This document shows, one piece after another, positions 1 to 7,182 of a stretch of 64,000 nucleotides of DNA. Under the pieces are notes generated by a model, which made no database searches, was not told the DNA's origin, and worked only from the letters and a program-made list of their open reading frames with translations. Made by a program: the position numbers and the translations under genes. Source of the stretch: Motiliproteus sp036961355 (lineage in GTDB: Bacteria > Pseudomonadota > Gammaproteobacteria > Pseudomonadales > Balneatricaceae); contig JBALVL010000006.1 in assembly GCA_036961355.1 (NCBI GenBank), positions 1-64,000 of the forward strand, read 5' to 3'. The stretch's first letter is position 1, and each line of letters starts with the position of its first letter.

Positions 1-35
1 GACTCCGTTAGCGCCTTGGCGTTAACGAGGGGCGC

Positions 36-63
36 ATTCTACAGACCTCTGAGCTTTCGTCAA
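36..63 (-). promoter_or_regulatory. rRNA-operon-type promoter pointing out of the window
   Basis: Read on the minus strand there is a -35 TTGACG (58-63), a 16-bp spacer and a -10 TAGAAT (36-41), followed at once by the GC-rich discriminator GCGCCCC. Upstream (about 64-105) is A/T-rich like an UP element. This combination is typical of rrn P1 promoters in gammaproteobacteria. A near-perfect 20-bp palindrome (7-26, half GTTAACGCC) lies in the start of the leader. In Pseudomonas, as I recall, tyrS is followed by a 16S rRNA gene, so an rrn operon probably begins just left of base 1. The rRNA itself is outside the window, so this is inferred; a strong tRNA or ribosomal promoter is the alternative. 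Confidence 0.7.
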
Positions 64-105
64 CGACTTTTGTGGAATATTTTATACATCGACGAAACAA
101 ACAAT

Positions 106-127
106 AAAGGCGCCTTGCGGCGCCTTT
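106..127 (-). terminator. Rho-independent terminator of tyrS
   Basis: A perfect 9-bp stem, AAAGGCGCC (106-114) and GGCGCCTTT (119-127), closes a 4-base loop. On the minus strand it starts 24 bp after the tyrS stop and is followed by a T-rich run (ATTGTTTGTTT). It separates tyrS from the promoter at 36-63. Confidence 0.8.
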
Positions 128-150
128 CATTCAAGGATCACCTCAAGCGA

Positions 151-1452
151 TCACAACATGAATATATGGTGCTTTTTCTTTCCCAATTTAACCAGAAAGA
201 ACTTCCCAAACTTTGCATTCGCTGTGTCAAAAACACTGGACGCCGCCATATTCTGATCCAACCCTACCGGCCCGCCGTTCACCACTACCGCATTACGTTG
301 CAGTGCATCTTTCGCTTCACGCCCAGCCTTGACCATGCCGCAATCTGTAAAGAGCGTCGTTAATGGCGTTTCGGTTAAATCAACCTGCTGTAGTGAACTT
401 GATGGCAATCCATCTTGACTCAACTGCTGGTAATCATCAGCACTTAACTCAGAGGCATCACCGCTAAACAATGCCTGAGTAATCCGTTCAGCCGCCTGCA
501 GCCCCTCCTCACCATGCACCAGCAGTGTTACTTCACGGGCCAACACGGATTGCGCCTGTGGCCTGCCTTGCGCTGCTTGATCGTCAGCTTCTATCTGCTC
601 AATTTGTTCAATCGGCAGAAAGGTGAAATAACGAAGGAACTTGTACACGTCGGCATCTGCGGTATTGATCCAGAACTGATAGAACGCATAAGGCGAGGTT
701 TTGGTCGGATCCAGCCAGATGGTACCCGACTCGGTCTTTCCGAATTTAGTGCCGTCTGACTTGGTGATCAGCGGCATCGTCAGGCCAAACGCCTGCTGCC
801 GGTTCATCTTACGGGTCAGATCAGTACCGCCGACGATATTCCCCCACTGATCACTACCACCGATCTGCAACGTACAGTTGTAGGCGCTATTGAGCTGCTG
901 AAAATCGTACGACTGCAAAATCATGTAGGTGAATTCAGTAAAGGAGATACCCGCACCTTCACGATCCAGTCGCTGTTTGACCGATTCTTTATGGATCATC
1001 GAATTGACCGCGAAGTGTTTGCCAACATCACGCAAGAAGGTCAATACGTCTAGGTTCTTAGTCCAGTCCAGATTATTGACTACCGCTGCAGCGTTAGCGC
1101 CGGATTCAAAATCGATAAAACGGCTGACTTGCGATTTAATCCGATCAACCCAGCTATCAACCACATCGGGAGTATTTAGCTTGCGCTCTTCCGCCTTAAA
1201 CGACGGATCACCAATCAAACCGGTAGCCCCCCCAACCAGAGCAATGGGCTTGTGACCTGCCATCTGAAAACGCTTGAGTGCCAATAACGGCACCAATGAG
1301 CCGATATGCAGGCTATCAGCGGTTGGATCGAATCCACAGTAGAGTGTTTGAGATCCTTCGCTCAGGTGCTTATCCAGCTCATCATTGCCGGTCACCTGCG
1401 CAATTAGTCCGCGCGAATCCAGATCTTTTAATAGGGCATTCTCAAACGTCAT
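151..1452 (-). CDS. tyrS: Tyrosyl-tRNA synthetase
   Basis: Class I aminoacyl-tRNA synthetase charging tRNA-Tyr in the cytoplasm. The HIGH-type motif is HIGSLVPL and the KMSKS-equivalent is KFGKTESG, the form seen in E. coli TyrS rather than the KMSKS form of TyrZ-type enzymes. A small S4-like RNA-binding domain ends the protein, finishing FGKFFLVKLGKKK. I start at the ATG at 1452 (433 aa) because AGGTGA lies 6 bases upstream; an in-frame ATG at 1485 would add 11 residues but has no visible ribosome site. The length matches the family. It is transcribed alone, from a promoter at 1565-1593 to a terminator at 106-127, divergently from the M23 peptidase gene. Confidence 0.97.
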   Translation of the reverse strand: MTFENALLKDLDSRGLIAQVTGNDELDKHLSEGSQTLYCGFDPTADSLHIGSLVPLLALKRFQMAGHKPIALVGGATGLIGDPSFKAEERKLNTPDVVDSWVDRIKSQVSRFIDFESGANAAAVVNNLDWTKNLDVLTFLRDVGKHFAVNSMIHKESVKQRLDREGAGISFTEFTYMILQSYDFQQLNSAYNCTLQIGGSDQWGNIVGGTDLTRKMNRQQAFGLTMPLITKSDGTKFGKTESGTIWLDPTKTSPYAFYQFWINTADADVYKFLRYFTFLPIEQIEQIEADDQAAQGRPQAQSVLAREVTLLVHGEEGLQAAERITQALFSGDASELSADDYQQLSQDGLPSSSLQQVDLTETPLTTLFTDCGMVKAGREAKDALQRNAVVVNGGPVGLDQNMAASSVFDTANAKFGKFFLVKLGKKKHHIFML

Positions 1453-1564
1453 CGTATTCACCTGAAAAATGAGCCTCGTGCTCATCTACAACCAAAGCTA
1501 ACGGCCTTTCAGCCGAACTTGTTGTCATTTATAGAGTGCAGCAGTCGCCGCCAAAAGTGGGCGT

Positions 1565-1593
1565 ATTCTAGCGACTGCCCTTAACTGACACAA
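1565..1593 (-). promoter_or_regulatory. Putative tyrS promoter
   Basis: Minus strand: -35 TTGTGT (1588-1593), 17-bp spacer, -10 TAGAAT (1565-1570) followed by ACGCCC. This predicts a leader of about 100 bases before the tyrS ATG. The -10 is good and the -35 weak. No T-box-like leader is visible, as expected outside Firmicutes. Confidence 0.5.
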
Positions 1594-1717
1594 TTAGTCA
1601 GTGCCAGATCGCTATTATCCGTTCATTTTTTACACTATCCGGCCGTTAATCCACTCAGATCATGGATCATATTCGCTGAATTTCTTATACTGCCAGAATA
1701 TTTATCCATTAAAAGAC

Positions 1718-3118
1718 ATGCCAATGTTGCCAAATATAAAATCCGTCAAACCTGTTCCCACCAAAGGCCACCTTATTGCTGTATCGGTGTGCGTGGCTAT
1801 TTTCGGTATTGCCCTGCTATTACCGTCAGGTGATGTCGCCGCCAAGAAGACCCAGCTCAGCATTGAGCTCAAAGCGCCGGCGGCTGACAGCGCTCTTTCT
1901 AAACAGTTGCTGACCACTCCTGCCTCCGACAAGCCCGCTACTGCCACGACGACCATTACCACAGAGTTAAATACCGATACCCCGACTATTGCTGTCGATT
2001 CAGCAAAAACACCCCCTCCGGTAGAGGAGTGGCTTACTGTCAAAATCAGCTCCGGTGACAACTTAACCTCCCTGTTCAAAAAAGCAGGGCTCGGTGCTAA
2101 CCAGCTGTACCCTATGTTAAACGGTATCAAACCCAGCAAAGCGTTGAATCATCTCAAGCCGAACGAAAATGTCGAGTTTTTGATCCAGCAAGGTGAGCTG
2201 ATTAAATTCCGCCATATCACCTCGCCACTAAACCAGACCCTCGTCAGCAGGGACCAAGATAGTTATAAAGTCGAAAGTATTGAGTTCACCCCGGAGATCA
2301 CCCATAGCTACCGCCATGGCACTATCAAAGACTCGCTTTTTCTCAGCGGGGCAAAGGCGGGGCTGAGCCAACAAAAAATCATGGAGCTGGCGGGGATTTT
2401 TGGCTGGGATATCGATTTCATTCTTGATATCCGCCAAGACGATAGCTTTGCGATCGTATACGAAGAGCGCTGGCTCGACGGCGTCAATATTGGCGAAGGT
2501 AACATCGTCGCGGCAGAATTCACCAATCAGGGCAAAACCTTCCAAGCGATTCGCTATACCGACAACAAAGGCAACAGCAACTTCTTCACTCCCAAAGGGA
2601 AAAGCATGCGTAAGGCTTTCTTGCGCACGCCGGTCGATTTTTCTCGCATCAGCTCCAAGTTCAATCCCAACCGTAAACACCCGATCTTCAAGACCAATCG
2701 ACCACACCGTGCTGTCGACTATGCTGCACCCAGCGGCACTCCGATTAAAAGCTCGGGCGACGGTAAAGTCACATTCGCCGGAACCAAAGGTGGCTACGGC
2801 AAAGTTGTAATTGTCCAGCATGGACAAAGCTACACCACACTCTATGCCCACATGCGTCGCATCAAGCCTGGCATGAAGCGTGGGACCCGGGTCAAGCAGG
2901 GCCAGACAATCGGCTATGTCGGCAGCACAGGCTACGCCACCGGCCCCCATCTTCATTACGAATTCCGAGTCAACGGTGTCCACCGTAACCCGCTGACCGT
3001 CAAGCTTCCACAAGCGGCGGCGCTACCCAAGGCTGAGCTCGCAAAGTTTAAACCTCATGCTTCTGACCTGCTGACCCAGCTCAGCACTTATCGCCAGACT
3101 CAACTGGCAAAAAACTGA
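1718..3118 (+). CDS. M23-family murein DD-endopeptidase with OapA-like domain
   Basis: Envelope peptidoglycan hydrolase, probably cutting cross-links between stem peptides (MepM/YebA-like). A single N-terminal hydrophobic segment (VSVCVAIFGIALLLP) anchors or exports it. A low-complexity Thr/Pro linker follows, then an OapA/LysM-like module (LTVKISSGDNLTSLFKKAGL), then the peptidase domain. The zinc-site residues are present: HRAVD (His330, Asp334) and HLHYE (His411, His413), counted from the ATG at 1718. An upstream in-frame start at 1601 is possible, but a -10-like TATACT at 1686-1691 would put the transcript start after it, so I prefer 1718 (466 aa). The gene sits directly before anmK, which recycles murein sugars, so the pair forms a cell-wall turnover unit. 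All catalytic residues are intact. Confidence 0.92.
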   Translation: MPMLPNIKSVKPVPTKGHLIAVSVCVAIFGIALLLPSGDVAAKKTQLSIELKAPAADSALSKQLLTTPASDKPATATTTITTELNTDTPTIAVDSAKTPPPVEEWLTVKISSGDNLTSLFKKAGLGANQLYPMLNGIKPSKALNHLKPNENVEFLIQQGELIKFRHITSPLNQTLVSRDQDSYKVESIEFTPEITHSYRHGTIKDSLFLSGAKAGLSQQKIMELAGIFGWDIDFILDIRQDDSFAIVYEERWLDGVNIGEGNIVAAEFTNQGKTFQAIRYTDNKGNSNFFTPKGKSMRKAFLRTPVDFSRISSKFNPNRKHPIFKTNRPHRAVDYAAPSGTPIKSSGDGKVTFAGTKGGYGKVVIVQHGQSYTTLYAHMRRIKPGMKRGTRVKQGQTIGYVGSTGYATGPHLHYEFRVNGVHRNPLTVKLPQAAALPKAELAKFKPHASDLLTQLSTYRQTQLAKN

Positions 3119-3121
3119 GTG

Positions 3122-4252
3122 ATGACCAGTAACAGTGCCGCAGGTGGCTACTATATCGGCCTGATGTCCGGCACCAGCCTCGACGGTGTTGATGCTGTTA
3201 TCGTGGACCTGAGTAGCAAGCCGCTCAAACTGATTGCCAGTAACACCCGCCCGCTTCCGATCGCCCTCAGGCAAGCACTGCTAACCCTAACTCAACCCGG
3301 CGACAATGAGATCGACCGGCTAGGTGTTGCCGACATCGAATTCAGCCGCTACCAGGCCGATATCGTTAACCAACTCCTGCTGGACAGCCGCATCAAACCC
3401 GAGCAAATTCGCGCAATCGGCAGTCACGGTCAGACCATTCGCCACCGCCCCTCAGGCAGCACACCCTTTACGCTGCAGATTGGCGATCCCAACACTTTAG
3501 CCGAGCTAGCCGGCATTACCGTCGCCGCAGATTTTCGTCGCCGCGACATCGCTGTCGGCGGCCAAGGAGCACCATTGGTGCCCGCGTTCCATGCTCAGCT
3601 GTTCCGCAGTACGGAGGTTGATCGAATCATCCTCAACCTCGGCGGCATCGCCAATGTCACTCTGCTGCCGAAAGACCAATCAGCCAAGGTACTGGGCTAC
3701 GATACCGGCCCGGCCAACGTACTGATCGACAGCTGGATCACCCACCACCAGGCACGGCAATACGATAGCAACGGCGATTGGGCCGCCAGTGGCAATATCA
3801 ACCAAGCGTTATTGCAGCAACTACTCCAGCTCGACTACTTCGACCAAACGCCGCCCAAGAGCACTGGCCGCGAGCAGTTCAACCTCGACTGGATCGATCA
3901 GCAACTGGCGATATTCGAGCAAACACTTAGCCCGGTCGATGTTCAGGCTACGCTGACCGAGCTGACCGTGCAGACTGTCGCCTCGGCGATTAAGAAGCAC
4001 CGTTATGATCATACCGAGATATACCTGTGCGGTGGTGGCACTCATAACCGCCTACTACTTGAACGCCTAAAGACCGAACTTTCGCCTTTTAAGGTCGACA
4101 CCACACAAGCGCTGGGGTTGGCACCCGACTGGGTTGAAGCCTGTGCCTTTGGCTGGTTGGCGCAACGCTGTATCGAACGTTTATCCGGAAACCTGCCCGA
4201 CGTTACCGGCGCCCATTCCGAACGCATCCTTGGCGGGTTATACCCAGCTTAG
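3122..4252 (+). CDS. anmK: Anhydro-N-acetylmuramic acid kinase
   Basis: Cytoplasmic sugar kinase of the ASKHA fold. It opens the 1,6-anhydro ring and phosphorylates anhMurNAc released during murein turnover, giving MurNAc-6-P. The N-terminal phosphate loop GLMSGTSLDGVDA is diagnostic; GSHGQTIRH, LNLGGIANVT, GYDTGPANV and LCGGGTHN follow in family order. Full length at 376 aa. The start is GTG-ATG in tandem (3119/3122), three bases after the stop of the M23 peptidase gene, so the two are almost certainly cotranscribed. The neighbouring hydrolase fits the pathway. A degenerate 15-bp tandem repeat begins exactly at its stop codon. Confidence 0.97.
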   Translation: MTSNSAAGGYYIGLMSGTSLDGVDAVIVDLSSKPLKLIASNTRPLPIALRQALLTLTQPGDNEIDRLGVADIEFSRYQADIVNQLLLDSRIKPEQIRAIGSHGQTIRHRPSGSTPFTLQIGDPNTLAELAGITVAADFRRRDIAVGGQGAPLVPAFHAQLFRSTEVDRIILNLGGIANVTLLPKDQSAKVLGYDTGPANVLIDSWITHHQARQYDSNGDWAASGNINQALLQQLLQLDYFDQTPPKSTGREQFNLDWIDQQLAIFEQTLSPVDVQATLTELTVQTVASAIKKHRYDHTEIYLCGGGTHNRLLLERLKTELSPFKVDTTQALGLAPDWVEACAFGWLAQRCIERLSGNLPDVTGAHSERILGGLYPA

Positions 4253-4309
4253 GTTTCCGCGGACTAGGTTTACGCGAACTAAGTCTGCGCGGCTTGGGTT
4301 TGCCAAGCT
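4250..4309. repeat. Degenerate 15-bp tandem repeat, four units
   Basis: Four consecutive 15-bp units start at the anmK stop codon: TAGGTTTCCGCGGAC, TAGGTTTACGCGAAC, TAAGTCTGCGCGGCT and TGGGTTTGCCAAGCT. The first two are 13/15 identical and later ones decay. The array fills the start of the anmK-ligase gap. No coding or RNA function is evident. Confidence 0.7.
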
Positions 4310-4437
4310 AAGACCAACCAGCCCAACCCTCTCACCTCCTCTCGATCCGGCACGGCTACTCCACACTGCTGACAAGCACGCAACGCTCGACTAGGCTGTG
4401 GGGGTTAACTCTTTCCATTGCCATCAAGGATGATGCT

Positions 4438-5391
4438 ATGAACCTTTCTCCTCTAAGCGCGACCGCGCTGATCACGGCGTTGTGCCACAGCCATACTATC
4501 AATGCCGCGACGATGTCTGAACCAACCGCTCAACAACCTATCGGCCCGAACAACACCACAAGTCAGAAGAAACTAAGCCCTGAACTGATGCTGGCAAAAC
4601 GCTACCACAGTGACATTGAGCTGCAGCACTACCTGGTCAGCGAGAAATTCGACGGCGTTAGAGCTTACTGGGATGGCCGCCAACTACTGTCACGACAAGG
4701 CTATCCAATCCGCGCACCATTGTGGTTTACCCAAGCACTACCCGCGACGCCTCTGGATACTGAACTGTGGATCGGCCGCGGTAAATTTGAACCGCTATCA
4801 GCAGCCGTTCGCCGCTATCAGCCGATCGATCAGGAGTGGCGTTTGATTCAGCTACAGTTACTTGATCTTCCGACTAGTAGCGAGCCATTTAAAATCCGTA
4901 TTGGCCAGCTTAAGCAGCTAGCCGCACAGATCGACCACCGTCAGATTAAAGCCCTTGATTACCACCGGGTAACCACCGAATCAGAATTATTAGCACTGCT
5001 TGAGCAGCAGGTCAGCAACGGGGCCGAAGGGTTAATGCTTAACCGTATCGATGCGCCTTATCAAGCGGGACGCAGCGATGCCATCGTCAAATACAAGCCC
5101 TACCTTGATGCCGAAGCGGTGGTATTGGCCCACCTGCCGGGAAAAGGCAAATTTGAAGGGATGATGGGATCGATACTGGTACAAATCGACAACGGTCAGA
5201 TATTTCGGATCGGCAGCGGTTTTAGTCACCAGCAGCGCCGCCAGCCACCGCCAATCGGTTCTCTCATCAGTTTTCAGTACCACGGACTCACCCAGTCCGG
5301 CATACCGCGCTTCGCCAGCTACCTGCGCCCCTACCAAGTCGCTGGCCAGCCCCCAAGCGACAATACAGATCCTCAATCGCTGTCTGATTAA
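4438..5391 (+). CDS. ATP-dependent DNA ligase, LigE type
   Basis: Small ATP-dependent ligase with only nucleotidyltransferase and OB domains, 317 aa. The adenylated lysine motif is SEKFDGVRAYWDG (Lys70); later motifs are ELWIGRGKFE, EGLMLNR, VKYKPYLDAEA and the OB part beginning GKGKFEGMMGS. LigE enzymes are known as accessory ligases, often exported to the periplasm and suggested to act in DNA uptake. The N-terminus here is a hydrophobic stretch ending near INAA, a possible signal peptide, though it lacks the usual positive charge. AAGGATG precedes the ATG. In Pseudomonas, as I recall, erpA follows this region directly, so the ligase looks like an insertion into a conserved block. The main replicative ligase LigA must lie elsewhere. 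Confidence 0.9.
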   Translation: MNLSPLSATALITALCHSHTINAATMSEPTAQQPIGPNNTTSQKKLSPELMLAKRYHSDIELQHYLVSEKFDGVRAYWDGRQLLSRQGYPIRAPLWFTQALPATPLDTELWIGRGKFEPLSAAVRRYQPIDQEWRLIQLQLLDLPTSSEPFKIRIGQLKQLAAQIDHRQIKALDYHRVTTESELLALLEQQVSNGAEGLMLNRIDAPYQAGRSDAIVKYKPYLDAEAVVLAHLPGKGKFEGMMGSILVQIDNGQIFRIGSGFSHQQRRQPPPIGSLISFQYHGLTQSGIPRFASYLRPYQVAGQPPSDNTDPQSLSD

Positions 5392-5432
5392 CCCTTAGAG
5401 TCATCTTGAGGATGATTTTACGCGAGCATAAA

Positions 5433-5464
5433 AAAGCCCCGACAGGATCACCTATCGGGGCTTT
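5433..5464. terminator. Bidirectional terminator between ligase and erpA
   Basis: Perfect 10-bp stem, AAAGCCCCGA (5433-5442) and TCGGGGCTTT (5455-5464), flanked by A and T runs on opposite sides. It sits between two convergent genes and can end transcription from both. Confidence 0.85.
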
Positions 5465-5533
5465 CGTTAGATCTGACACTATCAGGTAAAGTCAGCTCGG
5501 CTCATCACCGCACCATGGCGCTTGTTGCGCTAA

Positions 5534-5899
5534 CTAAATCGAAAATGACGAGCCGCAACCACAAGTGGTCGTGGCATTCGGGTTTTTAATCACGAACTGC
5601 GACCCTTGCAGACCCTCTTTGTAATCCACTTCCGATCCGACCAAATATTGGAAACTCATGGGATCAACCAGAAGCGTCACGCCGGATTTTTCAACCGCTG
5701 TATCGTCATCGCTAACCTGCTCATCGAAAGTAAAACCGTACGAGAAACCAGAACACCCACCACCGGTCACGAAGACCCGAAGCTTGATGTTTTCGTTCTC
5801 TTCCTCTTCGATCAGGCTCTTAACCTTAGCAGCAGCTGCATCGGTAAAGGTCAGCGAGCTCTCTTCTTCACCGCCATCCCACGCTTCAACCGCACTCAT
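5534..5899 (-). CDS. erpA: Iron-sulfur cluster insertion protein ErpA
   Basis: A-type carrier that hands Fe-S clusters to apoproteins, including enzymes of isoprenoid synthesis. The three ligand cysteines are all present: Cys49 in GGGCSGF and Cys113/Cys115 in TTCGCGSSF. The 121-aa length is right for ErpA, with a slightly longer acidic N-terminus (AWDGGEEES). GGAGG lies 5 bases before the ATG. It lies 92 bp downstream of argC on the same strand and may share its transcript, ending at the terminator 5433-5464. IscA is the main alternative, but the argC-erpA context favours ErpA. Confidence 0.95.
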   Translation of the reverse strand: MSAVEAWDGGEEESSLTFTDAAAAKVKSLIEEEENENIKLRVFVTGGGCSGFSYGFTFDEQVSDDDTAVEKSGVTLLVDPMSFQYLVGSEVDYKEGLQGSQFVIKNPNATTTCGCGSSFSI

Positions 5900-5991
5900 A
5901 AAACCTCCAAACGATACTAATTCTGAGCGTCATTATGCATTTATCCGATCAATTTAGTCAAGATTAGCTTTTATCTGAAATCGAGTCCCGA

Positions 5992-7029
5992 TCAGGGTAA
6001 CAACGCCACAATTTCCAGCCCGGCTGTCTCGTCAAAGCCAAACATCACATTCATGTTCTGCACAGCCTGTCCGGCAGCGCCTTTGACCAAATTATCGATC
6101 ACCGACAGCACCACCACCGTGTCATCATCCTGCGGCCGGTAGACCGCGATACGACAGTGGTTGGCACCCTTAACGCTACGGGTCTCCGGCAAGCTGCCCG
6201 CTGGCATCACATCGACAAACGGCTCGTCAGCGTAGCGCTCTTCGTAGATCTGCTGCAGGTTATCAATCGGATCTTTAAGGATACCGTACAGCGTTGCGTG
6301 GATCCCCCGTATCATCGGTGTCAGGTGCGGCACAAACGTCAGCCCCACCGGAAAGCCAGCTGCTTCCGCCAAGCCTTGCTTGATTTCGGGAAGGTGACGA
6401 TGTCCGTCAACGCCGTAAGCCTTAAAACTTTCACTGGCTTCGCACAGCAACGAACCGATACTGGCACCCCGACCCGCGCCGCTGACACCCGACTTACAAT
6501 CAGCAACCAGACGCCGACGGTTAACCAGCCCCTGTTCCAGCAACGGCAGGAAGCCCAATTGAGCCGCGGTTGGATAACAACCGGGGTTAGCCACCAACCT
6601 GGCACCGCGAATCTGCTCGCGATTAACTTCCGGCAGGCCATAAATCGCTTCCGCCACCAGCTCCGGACACGCGTGCTCCATGCCATACCACTTCGACCAG
6701 ATATCGAGGTCTTTGATCCGAAAGTCTGCTGCCAGATCGATCACCCGCACTCCACGCTCGAGTAGTTCTGCCGCCTGTTGCATCGCGATACCGTTGGGTG
6801 TGGCAAAAAACACCAAATCACACTGCGCCAGCACGTCCACTTCAGGAGCAACAAACGCCAGATCGAACAGGCCTCGCAAGTTAGGGTAAAGATCGGATAC
6901 TTGCTTGCCCGATTCGGCTCTGGAGGTGATGACAGTAATCTCCACCTGCGGATGGCGCGCCAGCAAACGAAGCAACTCCACTCCGGTATAACCAGTGCCA
7001 CCTACGATACCTACCTTAATTGCCGCCAT
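5992..7029 (-). CDS. argC: N-acetyl-gamma-glutamyl-phosphate reductase
   Basis: NADPH-dependent third step of arginine synthesis, reducing N-acetylglutamyl phosphate to the semialdehyde. The Rossmann motif GIVGGTGYTGVELLRLL begins the protein, and the catalytic cysteine is Cys151 in ANPGCYPTA. The C-terminal half carries GASIGSL and VPHLTPMIRGIH, typical of the family. 345 aa is the usual length for the non-fused type. GGAG lies 9 bases before the ATG. No other arg gene is nearby; pairing with erpA is conserved in pseudomonads. Confidence 0.97.
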   Translation of the reverse strand: MAAIKVGIVGGTGYTGVELLRLLARHPQVEITVITSRAESGKQVSDLYPNLRGLFDLAFVAPEVDVLAQCDLVFFATPNGIAMQQAAELLERGVRVIDLAADFRIKDLDIWSKWYGMEHACPELVAEAIYGLPEVNREQIRGARLVANPGCYPTAAQLGFLPLLEQGLVNRRRLVADCKSGVSGAGRGASIGSLLCEASESFKAYGVDGHRHLPEIKQGLAEAAGFPVGLTFVPHLTPMIRGIHATLYGILKDPIDNLQQIYEERYADEPFVDVMPAGSLPETRSVKGANHCRIAVYRPQDDDTVVVLSVIDNLVKGAAGQAVQNMNVMFGFDETAGLEIVALLP

Positions 7030-7182
7030 GCTGAGTTACTCCGGAACCTGTACAGATATAAAGGGCGTATAATAAGATGCTTGCTCGAAAACCGAAAGCG
7101 GGCAATTCAACATCCGCACAACTATCGTCAATAACAACCCGATGTCCTCACTTGCGAGTCATCTGAGAGAACCGTTTCCGTT

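Noticed and set aside
1601..1717. 39-residue N-terminal extension of the M23 peptidase
   Set aside because: A likely -10 element at 1686-1691 lies inside it, no ribosome site precedes 1601, and the export helix follows the later ATG.
2228..3013. 261-codon open frame on the minus strand inside the M23 peptidase gene
   Set aside because: It lies antisense to the catalytic domain with intact zinc motifs; the composition is typical of a shadow frame.
6157..6765. 202-codon open frame opposite argC
   Set aside because: argC is full length with its catalytic Cys; the antisense frame has no family features.
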